A DNA stretch of 64,000 bases from Roseburia sp. (lineage in GTDB: Bacteria; Bacillota; Clostridia; Lachnospirales; Lachnospiraceae). Made by a program: the position numbers and the translations under genes. Positions 16,692 to 24,986 of the stretch are shown here, in pieces (position 1 is the stretch's first letter; every line of letters begins with the position of its first letter). Below the pieces are notes generated by a model. The model had not been told where the DNA came from, did not search any database, and saw only the letters and a program-made list of their open reading frames with translations. Location of the stretch: the NCBI GenBank assembly GCA_017937095.1, contig JAGBEG010000002.1, positions 177,451-241,450 on the forward strand, given 5' to 3'.

Positions 16692-17510
16692 TTATAAGTG
16701 CTTTTTTGCTTCGGCACGGAGTTCACCCTCCCAAATCTTATCAAACATCGGCTTCACCCACTGATACTGACTGTCCTCCTCATACTCTCTGTATGTAACC
16801 TCAGTCATCATCGTAAGATAGAGCAAAATATCATACCAATGTACCCTTCTTAATTCTTCATCTGACAATTCACTTATCCCAAAACCTTTCAAAAAGTCAG
16901 CGTTTCTGTTATGATTTCTGAATCGGTCATCCATCAGCGGTTCTCCCCACATCGCTCTCTCCCAGTCAATAATTCCCGAAACGTGATTGTCCTTCACAAA
17001 GATATTTCCTTCCCACATATCCCAATGTACCAATACAGGCTTTTTAAGCTTATCAAACAAAGCTCTGTCTTTCCCGAGTTCTGTTAAAATTTCCTCTTTG
17101 GAAACTCCTATTATAACATTTCTTTTCTCCGCATCTTCCAGCACATTCTTTATTAAGAAATATGTGAAATCGTATAAACTTTCAAACCGGTGCACATCAT
17201 CCCCCACCCATCCGAACTTGTCGCCCTTGACCTCTGATAGCTGTTTTTGCAATTTTCCGACTTCCATACGAAGTCTGGCCTTCACCGTTTCCCCTAAGCG
17301 ATCGGCTACCGATACCCAGCTTGTCCCATCTAAGTTTTCCATAAAGAAATAATCGCCGTCACATAATTCTTTCGACGTATCATATTTATAAACTTCTGGC
17401 ACTTTTATTGGGGTATTTTCGGCAACAAGCTCCAAAACGAGTGATACGATCTGTCTTTTTGATTGTACCACTTCCATGTACTGTTTGCACCATAAAAGGC
17501 TCCCGGACAA
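16692..17510 (-). CDS. aminoglycoside-phosphotransferase-like kinase, 5'-truncated
   Basis: This frame encodes up to 272 residues from a TTG, or 261 from the first ATG at 17477. The C-terminal two thirds are a good APH-fold kinase: FFMENLDGTSW hinge, the catalytic loop HWDMWEGN (Asp base and Asn), and the metal-binding IIDWERAMWGEP. The N-terminal lobe that normally carries the ATP-contacting lysine is missing: the frame begins at the helix just before VPEVYKYD. Its apparent start lies inside the terminator of the neighbouring AraC gene, with no ribosome site. I judge it a 5'-truncated, probably inactive copy. A shorter active variant cannot be excluded. Confidence 0.6.
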   Translation of the reverse strand: MSGSLLWCKQYMEVVQSKRQIVSLVLELVAENTPIKVPEVYKYDTSKELCDGDYFFMENLDGTSWVSVADRLGETVKARLRMEVGKLQKQLSEVKGDKFGWVGDDVHRFESLYDFTYFLIKNVLEDAEKRNVIIGVSKEEILTELGKDRALFDKLKKPVLVHWDMWEGNIFVKDNHVSGIIDWERAMWGEPLMDDRFRNHNRNADFLKGFGISELSDEELRRVHWYDILLYLTMMTEVTYREYEEDSQYQWVKPMFDKIWEGELRAEAKKHL

Positions 17511-17524
17511 TCGCCCGGAAGCCT
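17492..17524 (-). terminator. intrinsic terminator of AraC-type gene
   Basis: On the minus strand, arms AGGCTTCCGG and CCGGGAGCCT around a short loop are followed by TTTTATG, 20 bases after the AraC stop. The phosphotransferase frame begins within it. Confidence 0.75.
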
Positions 17525-17544
17525 CTCTCCCTCAAAACATTATT

Positions 17545-18423
17545 TTACAGCTCCCTGACCGGAAGCAGTTCCATATATCCCCTTGTCCCAATCGGCTCCA
17601 ACTGGATTCTGGGATTGCTGTCATCCCATGCATACCCGATTACCGCCGGGTCGTATTTCTTCTCCGCATCCCAGATTTCTTCAATCGCCTGCCCGTAATT
17701 CTCTTCTGCAAACGGTTCTCCCTGAAACATCAGGTATTTTGCCGCCGGCAGTTCAACCACGTCAAAGCCCTCCGGGATAGGTGTGGCATCATCCGACGCT
17801 ACCTCGACGCCCTGCACATACTCACTCGTGTCCGGTTTTCGGTATTTCTCCGGGAGCCACAGGCAGACAGGCTCGCCCGCCAATGCCTTGATGCTCTTAA
17901 GCAATCCCCATACATCACAGCCGACCTCGTCACAGTATGTCCAGTAGTCCGTTGCCGTTTTTCCCCTTTTTATAATCACCTTCCGTTGTGGCTTTTCGAT
18001 TACGGTCACAAAAATGTTTCTTGTATTCTCCATCGTTTCTTTCCTCCTTTTCATATAGATCGATTTGACTCCATAGGGAGTAAACAGACAGACCGGAACA
18101 GGACTTTTCGCATACTCCTTCGGATTACAGCCAAATTCCCTGTAAAACGCTCTTTGATAACCGTCCACGCTCTCAAAGCCCATTTCCATTGCAGCGTCTA
18201 TGATTCTGCATTTCTCATCCCTTAACTTAAGGGCGCTTTTTCCAAGACGCAATTTACGCACATATTCGGCGGGCGTACACCCTGTAAATTGCTCGAAGAG
18301 CCGCCTCGAATGCCAAGGCGAATATCCCGCCGCATCTGCAAGTGAGCCTATTGTAATTTCCTCAAAAAGATGTTCCTCAATATAATCCTGCATGCGTTGT
18401 ACTGCCAGTACCTGTTCTTCCAT
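17545..18423 (-). CDS. AraC-family regulator with GyrI-like effector domain (paralogue)
   Basis: A 292-residue protein. The AraC DNA-binding region occupies about residues 5-105 (MQDYIEEHLFEEITIGSLADAAGYSPWHSRRLFEQFTG, IIDAAMEMGFESVDGYQRAFYREFGCNPKEY). A linker with MKRRKETMENTRN follows, then a GyrI-like ligand domain (VTVIEKPQRKVIIKRGKTATDYWTYC to RGYMELLPVREL). It has the same architecture as the gene at 12939-13838 but is clearly divergent. The start is supported by GGAGGAC. A MFS exporter is encoded on the same strand just upstream, so drug or solute efflux control is a reasonable but unproven role. Confidence 0.92.
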   Translation of the reverse strand: MEEQVLAVQRMQDYIEEHLFEEITIGSLADAAGYSPWHSRRLFEQFTGCTPAEYVRKLRLGKSALKLRDEKCRIIDAAMEMGFESVDGYQRAFYREFGCNPKEYAKSPVPVCLFTPYGVKSIYMKRRKETMENTRNIFVTVIEKPQRKVIIKRGKTATDYWTYCDEVGCDVWGLLKSIKALAGEPVCLWLPEKYRKPDTSEYVQGVEVASDDATPIPEGFDVVELPAAKYLMFQGEPFAEENYGQAIEEIWDAEKKYDPAVIGYAWDDSNPRIQLEPIGTRGYMELLPVREL

Positions 18424-18514
18424 CTGTGTCCTCCGCTGATTCTACTTTACAACATCGTTTCGAAATAAATCTCGACCATTTTTGCCTTCCTGCTTTCCGG
18501 CATATCCGCACATT

Positions 18515-19708
18515 TTACCTTCCGTTTTTCCTGCTTATTTTCACATCCCACACGAAAATGAACAACAACAGCAGCAGTCCAAGCACCCCAAGCACCGACG
18601 CCAGACTCCACGCATCTGCGAGCGCCCCGGCAACCGGAAATGTGACGATCATCACAATAGAAAAAAACATACTATTCACGGAAATCAGCGTTGCTCTCTG
18701 TTCTGACGGTATGATGCTGTTCAACGTCTCCGATTCGATCGGATATAATACCGCATTGAAAAAATTCGCTGCAATAAACATACCAACCGAAAGCAGCGGC
18801 TTCCCAACACTGTAGAAGACCAGCGTCAGCGCCATGACCGCCGCCGAAAATACAAGTACTTTCTTTTCGAACCGCCGATATAGCTTCTCACTTGCTATTG
18901 CGCCGAAACAGGACACAATCCCCGCCAGAAGCATAATGACGCTGATCTGTATTTTATTGTAGCCCATATCGTAATAATACTGCTGGCTATAAAAGAACAA
19001 TAACGTATGCGCGGCAAAGATCACCGAAAAATAAGTCACAATTTTTAAAATCCGCAAATCCGATGCCAATATCCCAAAGCTCGTCTGAAAATGCCGCGCT
19101 ACAAGCTGTCTGGCTGTCAAGCGCTCTTTTTCCTCTGGAGTCTTTAAAACAGGCGGCTCCTTCATAAGTACGACCGGAACAAACGCCAGCAGGGAAATGA
19201 CGGTGCACGCCGCATAGCACACAAAATAAGAATATTCCGCCATGACTCCGCCGACGACCGTTGCGATTGCCTGTGACACCTCGATCACCGTATTGATTCT
19301 GCCGTTGATCCTGATATAATTCTCTTCCTCCCCAAGGCAGATCATACTGTCATATACCAGCGCCTCTTCCGAGCCGGAGTTAAAATTATTTCCCAATGCC
19401 TGCAAAAAGAAGCTGAACGCAAACCACCAGAAATTTCTGGTAAACAGCATAATGATACATGAAATTGTAACGCAGATTCGCCCTAAGATCATGCTTTTCT
19501 TTCTTCCGACAAGATCTGCGAGCGCGCCGGAGGGTATTTCACACACAATGCTCGTGGCATGATAGATTCCCTCCAACAAGCCGATCTGCATTAGGTTCAT
19601 GCCACAGTATGCAAGGTAAAGCACCCATATGGAGCTTTGCATATTCAGATTTGTAATAAAGGTGCTGATATAATCTAACTTAATGTTTCGTTTTATTTTC
19701 TTATCCAT
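18515..19708 (-). CDS. major facilitator superfamily transporter
   Basis: A 397-residue, 12-helix MFS protein. The loop 2-3 signature reads GALADLVGRKKSMILGR (about residues 60-77), a good match to the MFS motif G-x-x-x-D-x-x-G-R-(R/K). The N terminus MDKKIKRNIKLDYISTFITNLNM and FFLQALGNNFNSGSEEALVYDS in helix 4 resemble drug or sugar-type exporters common in Clostridia. AGAGGAA lies upstream of the start. The substrate is not determined. The AraC/GyrI regulator lies just downstream on the same strand. Confidence 0.92.
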   Translation of the reverse strand: MDKKIKRNIKLDYISTFITNLNMQSSIWVLYLAYCGMNLMQIGLLEGIYHATSIVCEIPSGALADLVGRKKSMILGRICVTISCIIMLFTRNFWWFAFSFFLQALGNNFNSGSEEALVYDSMICLGEEENYIRINGRINTVIEVSQAIATVVGGVMAEYSYFVCYAACTVISLLAFVPVVLMKEPPVLKTPEEKERLTARQLVARHFQTSFGILASDLRILKIVTYFSVIFAAHTLLFFYSQQYYYDMGYNKIQISVIMLLAGIVSCFGAIASEKLYRRFEKKVLVFSAAVMALTLVFYSVGKPLLSVGMFIAANFFNAVLYPIESETLNSIIPSEQRATLISVNSMFFSIVMIVTFPVAGALADAWSLASVLGVLGLLLLLFIFVWDVKISRKNGR

Positions 19709-20023
19709 TTGTAATTCCTCTCTTCTTTCTTAGTTCAAAAATTCATCGCGCCGCGTCATTTTTCACACGGCATTTTTTGCAAAGAAAAAACAGCCTACTC
19801 ACTTGCTCCGTGAATAAACTGTCCCAGGAATTACTGCATAATCAATCTGCTTTCGGATATTATTTTCCTAAAAAAGAGCGCAGTAATCCCGTGTATGCGC
19901 TAAAATGCATGTTTTCTGCTGTGAACTGCTGCTGCAAACAGGCATATATCCTAAACCGTTCATACTGCCTCTCCTTTCTGATTTGTCTCACATTATCTAA
20001 ACTGATATTGAAATTCTAGCATT
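19709..20023. other. 315-bp intergenic stretch, no confident gene
   Basis: It holds a 31-codon minus-strand frame (19868-19963) behind AAAGGAG that encodes a Cys- and Ser-containing peptide of no recognised family. Nothing else beyond AT-rich spacer was recognised. It may be promoter and leader sequence for the MFS gene. Confidence 0.4.
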
Positions 20024-20428
20024 CTATGAAGTAGAAGTCAACGCTTTTTCCAGATCCCGCAGATACGCCGCCTGCTGTTTCTTAAGATAACCTCCCACAA
20101 ATGGTTTCATGAACAGCTTCTTTGCCGTTACGTCCTCGGTAAACTCAATCGTTGTCTTTCCGTTCTCACAGGAAAATGAGCCAATCCAGTGTCCTTTCAT
20201 ATTCTCATTTTCCATATCAAATTCGTACTGCTTATAAGGCTCGCAGGCGGTAATCGTAAATCTTGTGACATAGCCGTCCTTCGTGTGTTCCTCAAACCTT
20301 CTCCCGGGTTCTAATACCACGATTTTACCCAGATCGCTCCGCCATGAATAATTTTCCAGTGACGTGACAATCTTCCATACTTTTTCTACCTCGCAGGGAA
20401 GCTCCGCTTTCATTGTTGCTATCGCCAT
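20024..20428 (-). CDS. SRPBCC (START-like/polyketide cyclase) superfamily protein
   Basis: A 134-residue protein with the helix-grip pattern: the opening strand MAIATMKAELPCEVEKVWKIVTSLENYSWRSDL, middle strands RFTITACEPYKQYEFDMENENMKGHWIGSFSCENGKTTIEF, and the long C-terminal helix MKPFVGGYLKKQQAAYLRDLEKAL. The conserved V-E-K-V-W-x-x-(V/L)-T-(S/D)-L-E-N-Y-x-x-W is typical of SRPBCC proteins that bind hydrophobic ligands. I chose the ATG at 20428 because AGGAGG lies 6 bases upstream. It may share a transcript with the XRE regulator upstream. Ligand unknown. Confidence 0.87.
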   Translation of the reverse strand: MAIATMKAELPCEVEKVWKIVTSLENYSWRSDLGKIVVLEPGRRFEEHTKDGYVTRFTITACEPYKQYEFDMENENMKGHWIGSFSCENGKTTIEFTEDVTAKKLFMKPFVGGYLKKQQAAYLRDLEKALTSTS

Positions 20429-20530
20429 CTTAATCCTCCTGTCTTTTGACCAACAGCCTTGTTGTGAACTTTCTATGCATTCCATAATACAATATTACCA
20501 CTTTATCCGGCTGTTGTCCTCTCATTTATC

Positions 20531-20710
20531 CTATGGAATAGAGACACGGAATATATCACCTAATATCAATAGCTTCTCTGTCTCCGGCGACGCAATATCC
20601 GTTTCCCATTTCGAAATAGATTGTCTGCTTACATTACAAACGGAGACAAGCTCTTCCTGTGTCATTCCATTTGCTTTTCTCAATGCAGCAATTTTCTCTG
20701 AAAGCTTCAT
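20531..20710 (-). CDS. short XRE-family regulator, probably truncated
   Basis: A 59-residue protein made almost wholly of a Cro/CI-type helix-turn-helix: MKLSEKIAALRKANGMTQEEL, then VCNVSRQSISKWETDIASPE, then KLLILGDIFRVSIP. Relatives usually continue with LDxLLKDE and a membrane or ligand domain; here the frame stops immediately after the fifth helix. The start at 20710 follows GGAGGGG. It may still bind DNA as a small repressor, or be the remains of a longer regulator. The SRPBCC gene lies downstream on the same strand. Confidence 0.75.
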   Translation of the reverse strand: MKLSEKIAALRKANGMTQEELVSVCNVSRQSISKWETDIASPETEKLLILGDIFRVSIP

Positions 20711-20886
20711 CTCTATCCCCTCCATCCGCTTCCTTGGTTCCTATTGTATAAAAAAAGCCTGTTTATGACCACCAATTTTAAAGTGCGATTTCGCACCCCC
20801 GGGTTGCGTTATGTTAGGAAATAGAAGAAAATTGAATGCAGAATTTTCGTCGTCAAATGTCGTATATTCAATTTAAAACCTGGCAT

Positions 20887-21675
20887 TCAAATTATCATGA
20901 AAAAGTATAATACTGCTTCCTTCACAGAATTATCTCCCAACTCATGAAGTTCCCAGTCGTCCAGTGCAAGTGCTAACGCCTTAAAATTGCCGCTTGGAGT
21001 CAGATGCCGTTTATGCTCATTATAAGAGGCTATCTCACTGTTAAAGCCTGCAAGCAATTCTCTTGCCACGTCATCACAATTATGCCGATAGATCCGGTAA
21101 AGCGGTACCGATTCATCATTGGCTAATTCCTCCAGTTGTCTTTCATATTCCGGCTTCTCATCATCATTTGCAGAAACCCAATTCCCATAGATTGACGCAT
21201 ATGCCCGTTCCGCTTCATAATATGGCTCCAACTGCTTTATAACTGCCTGATAGTCTTCTTCTGTTATTACGTGAGATAGCACAAAATCATAATTATCATC
21301 AAGCTGATCCAAACCGACACTGATATTTCCCGTCGCAAAGAAATCGTCCATCTGCGTTTCCGACAGCGCGACAACACTCATCTTTCCGACGCCGCTCATC
21401 CCCATCAGCGCTTCTGCCAGACTCCGCTGCATGCCGTTATAGCTTATCACAAGCCCTTCCCCATTTTCCATCTCAATCAGCAAAATACTATGTCCCAGAC
21501 CTTTCATGCCATCGACGTTAATCGCATAGTATACTTTCGCATCCGTACTCTCTTCCGGCAGCCTGGTTGCATTCTTTGATTTTATTAAAATTCCGATAGA
21601 TATGCATCGGACTATGTAAATCGCACATGCTATGCATAAGAAAATCAGTACGGCTTTCGATATTTTCTTTTTCAT
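20887..21675 (-). CDS. membrane-anchored protein, predicted permuted papain-like (NlpC/P60-LRAT) fold
   Basis: A 262-residue protein with a single N-terminal membrane segment (about residues 7-33) and an extracytoplasmic domain. Two motifs resemble permuted papain-fold proteins: GLGHSILLIEMENGEGLVISYNG (about residues 58-80), with a His at the start of a strand, and RHNCDDVARELL (about residues 203-214), with an Asn-Cys pair at the head of a helix. If active it could cleave amide bonds in cell wall or lipids, but activity is only inferred. Its start overlaps the stop of the EAL gene by ATGA, so production is coupled to that c-di-GMP enzyme. Confidence 0.55.
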   Translation of the reverse strand: MKKKISKAVLIFLCIACAIYIVRCISIGILIKSKNATRLPEESTDAKVYYAINVDGMKGLGHSILLIEMENGEGLVISYNGMQRSLAEALMGMSGVGKMSVVALSETQMDDFFATGNISVGLDQLDDNYDFVLSHVITEEDYQAVIKQLEPYYEAERAYASIYGNWVSANDDEKPEYERQLEELANDESVPLYRIYRHNCDDVARELLAGFNSEIASYNEHKRHLTPSGNFKALALALDDWELHELGDNSVKEAVLYFFMII

Positions 21676-23366
21676 TTTCCATCACTTTTCTCTGCAAGCT
21701 GGCTGCTTACCATATCTTCCAGCGAACCGGCGGCAAGCGGCTTGGCATAGTAATATCCCTGAAACCAGGTCGCATTGTAATCACGCAGAAAGTTCTGCAG
21801 TTCCTCGTTTTCCACTCCTTCCAGACACGTTTTCATGTTGGATTTCTGCGCAAACTGCAGTATGGAGCGGACCATTGCCTGATTTTTGGGATTATCCATA
21901 ATTCCACGGATAAAGCTCATATCGATTTTAATCTCATCCATCGGAATATTCATAACGATACTTGAAGAAGCGCTTCCTGTCCCATAATCATCCATTGCAA
22001 CTCTGATACCGCAGCTCTGGAAAAAAGCAACCTCCTGGTTCAGTTTATCCAGAGGAAAATCTTTGCACCGCTCCGTCAGTTCCAAGCACAAATGATCCGC
22101 CGGAAAAGCTGTATCTGCAAGAATTTTTAATAATTCCCCGCGAAATTCCGGGCGCTCTAACTGTCTGACAGAGACATTTACATTAACAAAGAAATCCGGT
22201 TTGAGCGTAAGAAGCTTCCCCATTTCCGTAAGCGCTGTCCGAAGAACATAGTTTCCCAAATCGTACATACTGGGGTCTGTTTCCATCCATTCAATGAACA
22301 TACCCGGAGGTACCTTTCCATATGGTTCGCGCCTCCACCGCACAAGCGCCTCCGCACCAACCACATTTCCGGTGTCCGCAGCTACAATCGGCTGGTATTC
22401 TACATAAAATCCTTCACAGTCGCTGAGGACAGACTGGTGAATCACCTTCATGAGCGCAAGATCCGCGCCCCGGGAGGTCTGCACCTCATCATTGAATATA
22501 ACAAGCTGCTCCTGATGCTTATGTATGGAATGGTCTAATGCATAAGTAACCTGCCCGCGAACGGAAGAGGAATCCCCGCTGTAATTCTCAAGAAGAATCG
22601 CGCCGGAATCCATTTTTAATGAAGTCTTTTTCCCCGCCGCCATGATTCCGGCATCAAGAGCACGGCGTACCTGCTGCTCAAACGAAAGGAGTTCCTCCCG
22701 TCCTGCCTTCTTTAATATAAATACAAAACGCTCTCCCTCGAGACGATAGACCGCTTTGTCCATATCCATCATGTAAATAAATTCCAGCGCAATCGCGCGC
22801 AGCAACTCATTGGAATAATCAAGACCATAGATAAGGTTAAACGTATTAAATCCCTCTACCTGAATCTGTAAGATTGCAAGCTTTCCCCCGCCCGCGATTT
22901 CTTTTTCCAGATCTTTCACATATCTTGCATAGGAATACAGATCCGTCAGTGCATCAATCTCGGGAAAAATATTTTCATTTTTAATCATAACGATCAGGTA
23001 TTCAAGACTATCGCCCTCGTCGCAAAGCGCATTTGCGTGAATACTGAACATGTAATAAATTCCGTTTTTTTCACGTATGCGGACGCACAACTCAGAATCC
23101 AGATCGATTCCCTGAAGCCGTTTTCTAATTCCTTCCATATATTCTTCCTGGTCGTCCGGATGCACCAATTCCTTTATCATCTGCTCAAATTCGGGAAATG
23201 TCTGCGCTGACAGCCCGAAATACTCCTTTGTTCTCTCGGAGCACCATGATTCATGTTCCTTTATATTTGTCACCCACAGAAAAGAATTGTCGGAAATACG
23301 GTCGATTGCTTCTACAATCTCAGAAATTTTCGCCGCGTCCTTTTCCCAAAAGCTGATTTTACTCAT
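21672..23366 (-). CDS. PAS-like, degenerate GGDEF and EAL domain protein (probable c-di-GMP phosphodiesterase)
   Basis: A 564-residue cytoplasmic protein. Residues about 20-130 are PAS-like (SFLWVTNIKEHESWCS to YLIVMIKNE). Residues about 135-285 form a GGDEF-fold domain whose signature is degenerate (YRLEGERFVF), so cyclase activity is unlikely. Residues about 300-560 form an EAL domain with the catalytic set present: EALVRWR, NVNVSVRQL, ELTER, DDYGTG and the terminal EGVEN. It should hydrolyse c-di-GMP. The ATG at 23366 is used, with GTGAGGG upstream; the longer frame starts at a GTG. It is followed by a coupled membrane protein gene, which may be its output or partner. Confidence 0.88.
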   Translation of the reverse strand: MSKISFWEKDAAKISEIVEAIDRISDNSFLWVTNIKEHESWCSERTKEYFGLSAQTFPEFEQMIKELVHPDDQEEYMEGIRKRLQGIDLDSELCVRIREKNGIYYMFSIHANALCDEGDSLEYLIVMIKNENIFPEIDALTDLYSYARYVKDLEKEIAGGGKLAILQIQVEGFNTFNLIYGLDYSNELLRAIALEFIYMMDMDKAVYRLEGERFVFILKKAGREELLSFEQQVRRALDAGIMAAGKKTSLKMDSGAILLENYSGDSSSVRGQVTYALDHSIHKHQEQLVIFNDEVQTSRGADLALMKVIHQSVLSDCEGFYVEYQPIVAADTGNVVGAEALVRWRREPYGKVPPGMFIEWMETDPSMYDLGNYVLRTALTEMGKLLTLKPDFFVNVNVSVRQLERPEFRGELLKILADTAFPADHLCLELTERCKDFPLDKLNQEVAFFQSCGIRVAMDDYGTGSASSSIVMNIPMDEIKIDMSFIRGIMDNPKNQAMVRSILQFAQKSNMKTCLEGVENEELQNFLRDYNATWFQGYYYAKPLAAGSLEDMVSSQLAEKSDGK

Positions 23367-23522
23367 TCGTAAATCCCTCACTAACTACAACACAGTCCTC
23401 ATTTTCGAAACAACATAGGAAAATTGTACCATATTAAAAGGGCAGATTCAATGAAAGAAACGTTCCTAGATTGGATTTCACACAGTTTGCCCCGGGAACT
23501 GTATGGCGCGAAGTAAAAGTGA

Positions 23523-23554
23523 AAAGGGCTTTCCGAAAAGACGGAAAGCCCTTT
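23523..23554 (-). terminator. intrinsic terminator of tuf
   Basis: Perfect 13-bp arms AAAGGGCTTTCCG and CGGAAAGCCCTTT with a 6-base loop lie about 20 bases after the tuf stop, with a moderate U-run made by the arm itself. Confidence 0.85.
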
Positions 23555-23573
23555 AAATCCAACTATCTATTGA

Positions 23574-24761
23574 TTACTCAATGATTGTAGCAACACGGCC
23601 TGAACCTACAGTTCTACCACCCTCACGGATAGCGAATGTAAGACCCTGCTCCATAGCTACCGGGTGAATTAACTCGATGGTCATCTCGATGTTATCACCA
23701 GGCATGCACATCTCTGTACCAGCCGGTAAGTTGCAGACACCAGTTACGTCAGTTGTTCTGAAATAGAACTGCGGACGGTAATTGTTGAAGAACGGAGTAT
23801 GACGACCACCCTCATCCTTTGTCAGAACGTATACCTGAGCTGTGAACTTGCTGTGGCAGGTAACAGTACCCGGCTTAGCAAGAACCTGACCACGAACGAT
23901 CTGGTCACGGTTGATACCACGAAGTAATGCACCGATGTTATCACCAGCCATAGCCTCATCAAGCTGCTTACGGAACATCTCGATACCGGTTACAACAGTT
24001 GTCTGAACATCTTCCTTAACACCAAGAATCTCAAGGTTATCATTCAGATGCAGTGTACCTCTCTCAACACGTCCGGTAGCAACAGTACCACGACCTGTGA
24101 TGGTGAATACGTCCTCGACCGGCATAAGGAATGGCTTATCTGTGTCACGCTCCGGATCCGGAATGTACTCGTCTACAGTAGACATTAACTCCATGATCTT
24201 GTCGCCCCACTCGCCGTTCGGATCCTCAAGAGCCTTTAATGCGGAACCCTTAACAATCGGGCATCCCTCGAAGCCGTACTCCTCAAGCTGCTCTGTTACT
24301 TCCATCTCTACTAACTCGATCAGCTCTTCGTCGTCTACCATATCGCACTTGTTTAAGAAAACAACGATATAAGGTACACCTACCTGACGGGATAACAGGA
24401 TGTGCTCCTTGGTCTGAGCCATAACACCGTCAGTAGCAGCTACTACAAGGATAGCGCCGTCCATCTGAGCTGCACCAGTGATCATGTTCTTAACGTAGTC
24501 AGCATGTCCCGGGCAGTCAACGTGTGCGTAATGTCTCTTCTCTGTCTCATACTCAACGTGTGCGGTAGAAATTGTGATACCACGCTCTCTCTCTTCCGGA
24601 GCCTTATCAATGTTCTCGAAATCTGTAGCTGTGTTACCAGCAACTCTTGCAGCAAGAACCTTTGTGATCGCTGCTGTTAAAGTAGTCTTACCATGGTCAA
24701 CGTGTCCAATGGTACCGATATTACAATGCGGTTTTGTTCTTTCAAACTTAGCTTTTGCCAT
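23574..24761 (-). CDS. tuf: translation elongation factor Tu
   Basis: A 395-residue GTPase that carries aminoacyl-tRNA to the ribosome. The G domain shows [10 protein letters not shown] (P-loop), the RGITIS switch [10 protein letters not shown] (G3) and NKCDMVD (G4). The domain 2 and 3 segments TGRVERG and GRVATIIE at the C terminus are normal. Length and motifs match standard bacterial EF-Tu. An AAGGAGG-type ribosome site precedes the ATG. It has its own promoter (24837-24865) besides possible read-through from fusA. Confidence 0.99.
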   Translation of the reverse strand: MAKAKFERTKPHCNIGTIGHVDHGKTTLTAAITKVLAARVAGNTATDFENIDKAPEERERGITISTAHVEYETEKRHYAHVDCPGHADYVKNMITGAAQMDGAILVVAATDGVMAQTKEHILLSRQVGVPYIVVFLNKCDMVDDEELIELVEMEVTEQLEEYGFEGCPIVKGSALKALEDPNGEWGDKIMELMSTVDEYIPDPERDTDKPFLMPVEDVFTITGRGTVATGRVERGTLHLNDNLEILGVKEDVQTTVVTGIEMFRKQLDEAMAGDNIGALLRGINRDQIVRGQVLAKPGTVTCHSKFTAQVYVLTKDEGGRHTPFFNNYRPQFYFRTTDVTGVCNLPAGTEMCMPGDNIEMTIELIHPVAMEQGLTFAIREGGRTVGSGRVATIIE

Positions 24762-24836
24762 TTTGAATATCCTCCTTAAAATGATGCCCCTTTTATGGGC
24801 TATAGTTATTATATTGGAATAACTCGGCTAACTCTG

Positions 24837-24865
24837 ATTATATAAAATAATCACTGGTTTTTCAA
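24837..24865 (-). promoter_or_regulatory. promoter of tuf
   Basis: Minus strand: -35 TTGAAA (24865-24860), a 17-base spacer, and a perfect -10 TATAAT (24842-24837), about 75 bases before the tuf start. Confidence 0.8.
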
Positions 24866-24934
24866 GCTATTTCTTTCCGGATTCCCCATAAAATAGGGAA
24901 ATCCGGGGATTTTTACAAAATACATACGGAAAAC

Positions 24935-24967
24935 CTATTTCGCCTTATCTGCTAATACTTTTTCCGC
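24935..24967 (-). repeat. duplicated 3' tail of fusA in the intergenic region
   Basis: The last codons of fusA (EKVLADKAK and stop) recur about 50 bases downstream as a second copy coding [10 protein letters not shown] and TAG, with a few silent changes. The copies flank a small hairpin (24965-24981). The second copy is out of the translated gene. Confidence 0.85.
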
Positions 24968-24986
24968 AGGAAAATCCTGCGTATTT

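Noticed and set aside
19868-19963. 31-codon minus-strand frame behind AAAGGAG.
   Set aside because: No family resemblance and no conservation information. Too short to call a gene.
24935-24967. Second fusA tail as a separate gene or as the true end of fusA.
   Set aside because: fusA has its own stop at 24987 before this copy, and the copy has no start.
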